From Daucus carota subsp. sativus (lineage: Eukaryota > Streptophyta > Magnoliopsida > Apiales > Apiaceae): DNA of 64,000 nucleotides. The stretch lies in assembly GCF_001625215.2 (NCBI RefSeq), contig NC_030385.2, positions 38,899,598 through 38,963,597 of the forward strand, written 5' to 3'. The notes beneath the pieces are model-generated. The model saw only the letters and a program-made list of their open reading frames with translations, made no database searches and was not told where the DNA came from. Shown here one piece after another: positions 59,401 to 64,000 of this stretch. A program made the translations under genes and the position numbers. Position 1 is the first letter of the stretch; every line of letters starts with the position of its first letter.

Positions 59401-60893
59401 TTTAAGTTTTTACAGCTGATATAAGTAAAAAAAAGTGATCACCAGGGCTGCTTATCATGGCCTAAGTTGCTTGCATTTTTTTCCATGTTGACCTCGTGAA
59501 TGAGCACCCCCTTAAATTATTCTAAGAAGCTTAAAGCACTCCATGGAACATGTGAATTTTAATCGGAAGTATTATGAAGTGGTAACCAATTCTTCGAGGA
59601 GGTGGTCAATATTAGTTGACTTTGTTTCCCATAACATTAGGATTATAATAACAATGAAGGGAAAACCTAAGACTAACTATTAAATGGTAATTTAAGCTGT
59701 TCTGACGATTGGGATAAAACAGTGAATCATCAATATCAAAGTTCCTGACAGAAGAAATCTGCTTATTAAACCTTGGACACTTCCCCATCCCAAAATGAGA
59801 GTTCAGAATTCAGCCTCAAAATGCAGTGGAACAAAATATTTCTCAACCTAAATTGCATATTGGTTACAGTGAGCAGGTTTTTGACGTCAATCAACTGTAA
59901 TTTTAAAATTTTGGTTCTGATTATTATAAAGTGCAAACTGACATTATGTCCCCTCATTCAGAACCAAAGGAGTAGCATTCTCCAAGTACTCAAGTACTTA
60001 TAAACTAAAGTTGAAAGCACCAATCCCTAGAATAAATCACTTATAAACTGTTCATCTATTACTATAATATTGAAATTGTACAACTCAACACTAAGTTGCA
60101 GCAATCTCAAACTCTTGAAATCGAATGTCAACTCAAAAATTCTTGATGAAGCTCAGAAACCATGTTCAGTAAAATAACAACTCTGTAACTATCACTGCCA
60201 ACATAAAAATTTGGCACAAAGTGTAATCGACAAACATTCATACGTAAAACAACATATGAACAGATAATATAAATCGAACATTCAACTAATATCAATTTCA
60301 CAAAACATTCACAAATTATAATCATAGAAATCAAACTAAACTAAAGCAATAAACTCCTAAAATACTTATCATATGCATAATCGAAGACACTAGCTATAAA
60401 CAAAATCTGAAACTATTCTAAAAAATCAAAAGTTTCCGCAAATTATAGTATCTTACAAACAAATGCATATATGCACAAACGAGAAATCAACAAATGCATA
60501 TATGCACAAACGAGAAATCAAACACGCAATACAGCAAAACCTCGTTAAATTAAAAATCTCGATAAAATAATAGAATCAACATATAGAAGTGAAAGAATTA
60601 CCGGCAAAAGTGAAGAAGAAGACGAAGAAGATAACGGACCAGGAGTGCATCGGATGGCGATCTTCCGGCAAATACTCATTGAGAAACATCAATTTTGTAC
60701 AAATTTTGTCAACAGGCGGCCCTAATTTTCGCACGATAAGCGAATTCTCCTTGATGACATTCTGTTTAATCACATCTCTAACTGCTTTGCCGAACTCAAC
60801 GCTCATCTCCACCAGGCCTTTGGCGAACTCCACCGCGTGGAACTTCCAGTTGTCCTCATACTCCGGCGTTGACTCGTTGACCTGCGCTGACAT
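56464..60893 (-). CDS. Membrane-anchored alpha/beta hydrolase
   Basis: Exons in gene order: 60893-60602, 59018-58827, 58715-58476, 57925-57708, 57495-57241, 56739-56464; 490 residues. Plant alpha/beta hydrolase superfamily member of unknown substrate. A hydrophobic segment at about 84-97 (WSVIFFVFFFTFAGA) is a likely membrane anchor after an 80-residue N-terminal part. The fold follows: the DGRRIAYLEQG strand, DIPGFGESDPHP, the nucleophile elbow at 219-225, the cap region with SFLSGNLGQIDKWLSLSLG, GMDDMVVPPS (acid about D403) and NHGHFTYF (H431). Relatives I recall have GYSGGS at the elbow; here it is AYSSGS, so the first Gly of GxSxG is Ala and the nucleophile would be S223. Exon 2 starts at an AG inside ATGGCAG. 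Confidence 0.88.
60459..60520. repeat. Exact 31-bp tandem duplication
   Basis: ACAAATGCATATATGCACAA followed by ACGAGAAATCA is present twice in a row (60459-60489, 60490-60520), in hydrolase intron 1. Confidence 0.95.
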
Positions 60894-61091
60894 GTCAGTA
60901 GCTGATATGTGTGTTGTAGTCGCGTGAAGTTGAAGAAGAAGATTGATTATGAAGAGATCATATTATTTATGTGTGTGTTCAAGTGGCGAGAGTGGTGAAA
61001 GAGGGATTAAATTGGGAGATATAGATACAGGGCTGTAGTGGGAGGATGATGTGTGAGAGACAAAAAGGTGGGCGGAGATGGAGAAGGGGTG

Positions 61092-61099
61092 ACACGTGG
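61092..61099 (-). promoter_or_regulatory. ABRE/G-box-like ACACGTGG upstream of hydrolase
   Basis: ACACGTGG contains the ACGTG core bound by bZIP factors of the ABF type. It is about 200 bases before the hydrolase start, and a CTATTTAAAT TATA-like element on the minus strand is at 61115-61124. Function is inferred from motif only. Confidence 0.35.
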
Positions 61100-61286
61100 A
61101 GGAGTGGTGGGGGGATTTAAATAGTGGGGTGGAAGTGACTAGTTGGTTGGTTCTGGATTTCAGAAGCGTAACGGTCCTTTCTACCCTGTCGTTTTCGCTT
61201 TAATTCGCTCGTACATTAGATTAATGCGCTTCCCGTTTCATGTTAATTATTTCTCCATCACAAATTACATATTTATTTAAATTTTA

Positions 61287-61948
61287 GACTTTATTGCATT
61301 TTGTAACCCCACACTTTGGCTAATTAGCAAATCAGACCCCACATTTTGAAACGTGACAGTTTGTAACCTTAAGTTTCATTTAGGTTTCGGTTTGTAACTC
61401 TGACCCACACAACCGTTAAAAACAGCCGTTAACTTTAACTTGTTTGAGAGGTAACAATATGTATATTAGTTTCTAACAGTTACTTTACTCCACGTGACCC
61501 CTCAAAGTTTATGTATCATATTTGAAAATTATTTCTAAACACACACAACAACGTAAAACAATTTTTAAAATACGTATTTAGATTTAGAATCTGAAAATTT
61601 ATTTATTTTTACATAAACGATGTAACTTATTTTTAAATTTTAAAATAAATACATATTTTAAAAATTATTTGTAATTTAATATATATTGTTGTGTGTGTTT
61701 AGAAATAATTTTAAAATATAATACATAAATTTTGAGAGGTCACGAGGGGTAAAGTAGCTGTTAGAAACTAATATACACACTGTTAACTCTCAAACAGTTA
61801 AAGAACGGTTGTTTTAACGGATATGTGTGGGCCAGGGTTACAAGCCGAAAGCCAAATGAAACTTAGGATTACAAACTGTCATATTTCAAAGTGTGGGGTC
61901 TGATTTGCTAATCAGCCAGAGTGGGGGGTTACAAAGTGCAATAAGCTC
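61287..61948. mobile_element. Fold-back MULE-like element, 9-bp TSD
   Basis: The 662-bp element is one giant inverted repeat. The left end GACTTTATTGCATTTTGTAA matches the reverse complement of the right end (GAGCTTATTGCACTTTGTAA), and pairing runs almost to the middle near 61620. TAAATTTTA is duplicated exactly at 61278-61286 and 61949-61957. A 9-bp duplication with long inverted arms indicates a Mutator-like non-autonomous element. It carries no gene. It lies about 390 bases upstream of the hydrolase start. Confidence 0.88.
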
Positions 61949-62043
61949 TAAATTTTAAGAAGTCAAATTTATCAATTTTTAACTTAAGTATTAAAAAAAA
62001 AATATGTATTTGTTAGAAAATCTGAAGTTACATACTAAATTAA

Positions 62044-62418
62044 GGGGTGTATTTGATTGGAATTTTAATGGATTGTTTTTAGTTTATGGATTTTAAGAGA
62101 TTGTATGTGATTTTGATTTTATACATAAGCATAATGCTTCAAAATCTCATGGATTGTGGTGGGATTTTAAAAGACTTAAAATACACTGAAAAATCCCACA
62201 AATTTAACCAGTTTATGAAATCCAAAAAAATCAATCAGCATATGAATACAATCAGATTTTAAACAATCCCAATTGAATATCATCGGATTTTAAAACATAA
62301 TTTAAAATTCTAATTGAATACCATCAAATTTTAATGGATTTTAAACAATCCCAATCGAATATACTCGGATTTCATGAATGAAAAAAATGTTTTAAAATCC
62401 CAATCCAATACACCCCTG
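62044..62418. mobile_element. hAT-like MITE, 8-bp TSD
   Basis: The left end GGGGTGTATTTGATTGGAAT matches the reverse complement of the right end, CAGGGGTGTATTGGATTGGG. TAAATTAA flanks it at 62036-62043 and 62419-62426. An 8-bp duplication and a (CA)GGGGTG end suit hAT. The left CA appears lost. Confidence 0.75.
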
Positions 62419-62426
62419 TAAATTAA

Positions 62427-63081
62427 ACTTGATATAATTTTTGATTATATATGTTTTTTAGGTTTTTATTTATATAACATGTATAAATTCAATTAAGATA
62501 TAGTGAATTGTTGCGAAGGAATAGATGAGGGGAGGGAGGGGGAAGGAGAGAGAGGGGGTGAGCGATGGTGAGAATGCATGAAAGAGAGAGGGAGAGGGAG
62601 AAATTAGTCGGATTTCCTGGCCGGTTTCTTGGGCAGTCTCGTGGTGGACTATTTGTTCCGTCCAACGTGTTTGGGTTGTTGAGAGGCTTGGGATAGAACA
62701 TAGGTTTTTTTATCATTCGTGTTGGTGTCGGCGGAGATCACCGAGTAGCCGGGTTCTGAAAACAAATAAAAGCGGTTGTTTTTCATGGGAGAGTTACACC
62801 GCCAAGAAAGAAACAGAAGCACGCAGGACGAAATAAACAATCCATCCAACAAACCGATCGACTAATTTCTCTACCGATTCAAGATTTATCGGAGGTTTTT
62901 TTTGAAAAATTGGGAATTTTTAGTCAAATAGGAATGCAGTCGGTAAATCATGAAATATTTTTTATCGGTGGATCGGTAAAATAGTAAAATATTTTTTATC
63001 GGTGAATCGGTAAAATATTTTTTTTAAGGGTTAATCGAGTTTTTTTTCAATAATTCGAGGATCTTTAAAACATAGATCATA
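62427..63081. other. Intergenic, CT-rich tract and CGGTAAAT repeats
   Basis: A purine-rich GAGAGAGGGAG tract lies at about 62526-62600. From about 62880 to 63060, units like TTTTTTATCGGTGAATCGGTAAAATA repeat two or three times, resembling CGATTAATTGG-rich DNA in ARF4 intron 8 (12806-13060). No gene model is supported. Confidence 0.4.
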
Positions 63082-63136
63082 CTCCCTCCATCCCAATCAT
63101 TTCTTTACACTTTCCTTTTTGGATTGTCTCATCTAA
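63082..63136. mobile_element. Stowaway MITE left end, split by Helitron
   Basis: CTCCCTCCATCCC follows a TA at 63080-63081, the Stowaway left end. The MITE sequence runs to 63136 and then the Helitron 5' end begins. The right half of the MITE would lie beyond the window. Confidence 0.6.
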
Positions 63137-64000
63137 TCAATCAATATATATATATAAAGGAGGATGCGAGCGTCTCTAGGATTGTTCGATTTAGTCTTCT
63201 AAATTTTCTTGAATTTCGGAGATAAAATATAATTATAATTCAAAAAATCAGGTCCAAGAATTCTAAAAGTAATACAATTCTTTTCTTATTTAATTCTAAA
63301 GATGATACAGTTCTTTTCTTATTTGGTATTTCTTATTAAATTCTAAAGATGATACAATAGTATTTCTTATTGAATTCTAAAGATGATACAATTTTTTTCT
63401 TATTTATTCAAACTAATAATAATAGATAAAATACAATTTATATTTAAGATATGTAAAGTAATATATACAATTCTTATTTTCGATAAGATATATTGAAGAT
63501 ATGTTTCAAGAATTCTAAAAATAATACAATTCTTTTCTTACTAGATTCAGTGTCTCTAGAAACTCTCCGTTTAATTTTTCTAATTTTTGAGAGAAAATAG
63601 ATAAATTAGATAAAAAATAACAATCATAAGAGAGATATAATTCTAAGTAGTTAAGAAGTAGGAATCTAAAATTTGTGAAATTCTAAGCAGTTAACAAATA
63701 GGATTCTTAAAAAAAAAGAGAAAGAATTCTAAACAATTAAAAAATAGGAATCTTAAGAAAAATCTAATCTATATTATAATATTCAATTTTATCATTATTA
63801 TAATAATCATTGATAAATATTGTCTTTGATTGGAGGGCGGGTCAAACAATTTTTTTATTAGTATTGTGTTTGACAGGAGGGCCACTTAAACAAATTTTAT
63901 ATTAATTATAATATTTTTTATTAATGATATGTTTAACGGAAATATGACTCAAAATAACTTTTATGCAATTTTAATATTAATTCGTATCAAAATTTATAAA
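63137..64000 (+). mobile_element. Second Helitron copy, cut by window end
   Basis: It starts TCAATCAATATATATATATA followed by AAAGGAGGATGCGAG, the same 5' end as the element at 4222. Its last bases match the region around 6540-6570 of that element (ATTCGTATCAAAATTTATA), so only about 50 bases, with the hairpin and CTAG, are missing. It is much shorter than the first copy because internal repeats are fewer. No coding capacity. Confidence 0.82.

Noticed and set aside
1-64000. tRNA, rRNA, CRISPR or bacterial operon signals
   Set aside because: None was recognised; the window has plant nuclear gene architecture throughout.

Overview
This is a nuclear window from a flowering plant, most likely a eudicot. 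Genes are widely spaced, have many introns with GT-AG borders and AT-rich introns, and lie among MITEs, a Helitron and LTR-element remains. The proteins are plant families (ARF, SIZ1, MRS2, vicilin, PPR). Genus cannot be fixed from sequence alone. I assembled exons by hand from splice signals, reading-frame continuity and family knowledge. In every multi-exon model the phases close and the total is a multiple of three.

Layout. 1-8.9 kb: transposon-rich DNA with Stowaway-type MITEs and a complete non-autonomous Helitron. 9.05-14.8 kb (+): auxin response factor 4, 12 exons, with two tasiARF target sites. 16.4-20.9 kb (-): TMEM209/cytochrome b561 N-terminal family membrane protein. 23.2-39.5 kb (-): SIZ1 SUMO E3 ligase, 16 coding exons, with introns swollen by transposons. 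41.1-42.4 kb (+): intronless mitochondrial-type PPR protein. 44.8-47.2 kb (+): MRS2/CorA magnesium transporter. 47.9-50.6 kb (-): vicilin-like seed storage cupin with an RY element in its promoter. 51.7-52.2 kb: a TATA box followed by three tandem, related hairpins, which I read as a candidate polycistronic microRNA locus. 53.8-55.8 kb (-): intronless PLS-type PPR protein (At1g77010-like). 56.5-60.9 kb (-): membrane-anchored alpha/beta hydrolase. 61.3-64 kb: a fold-back MULE-like element, a hAT-like MITE, and a Stowaway end into which a second Helitron copy has inserted.

The genes are housekeeping or developmental genes and do not form a cluster or pathway. Small RNA is the one common thread. 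ARF4 carries the double tasiARF target that places it in the miR390-TAS3 leaf-polarity and phase-change circuit. The hairpin cluster near 52 kb may be an unrecognised miRNA gene. A 662-bp fold-back element lies upstream of the hydrolase and could also feed small RNA production. The hairpin cluster is the best candidate in this window for something undescribed.
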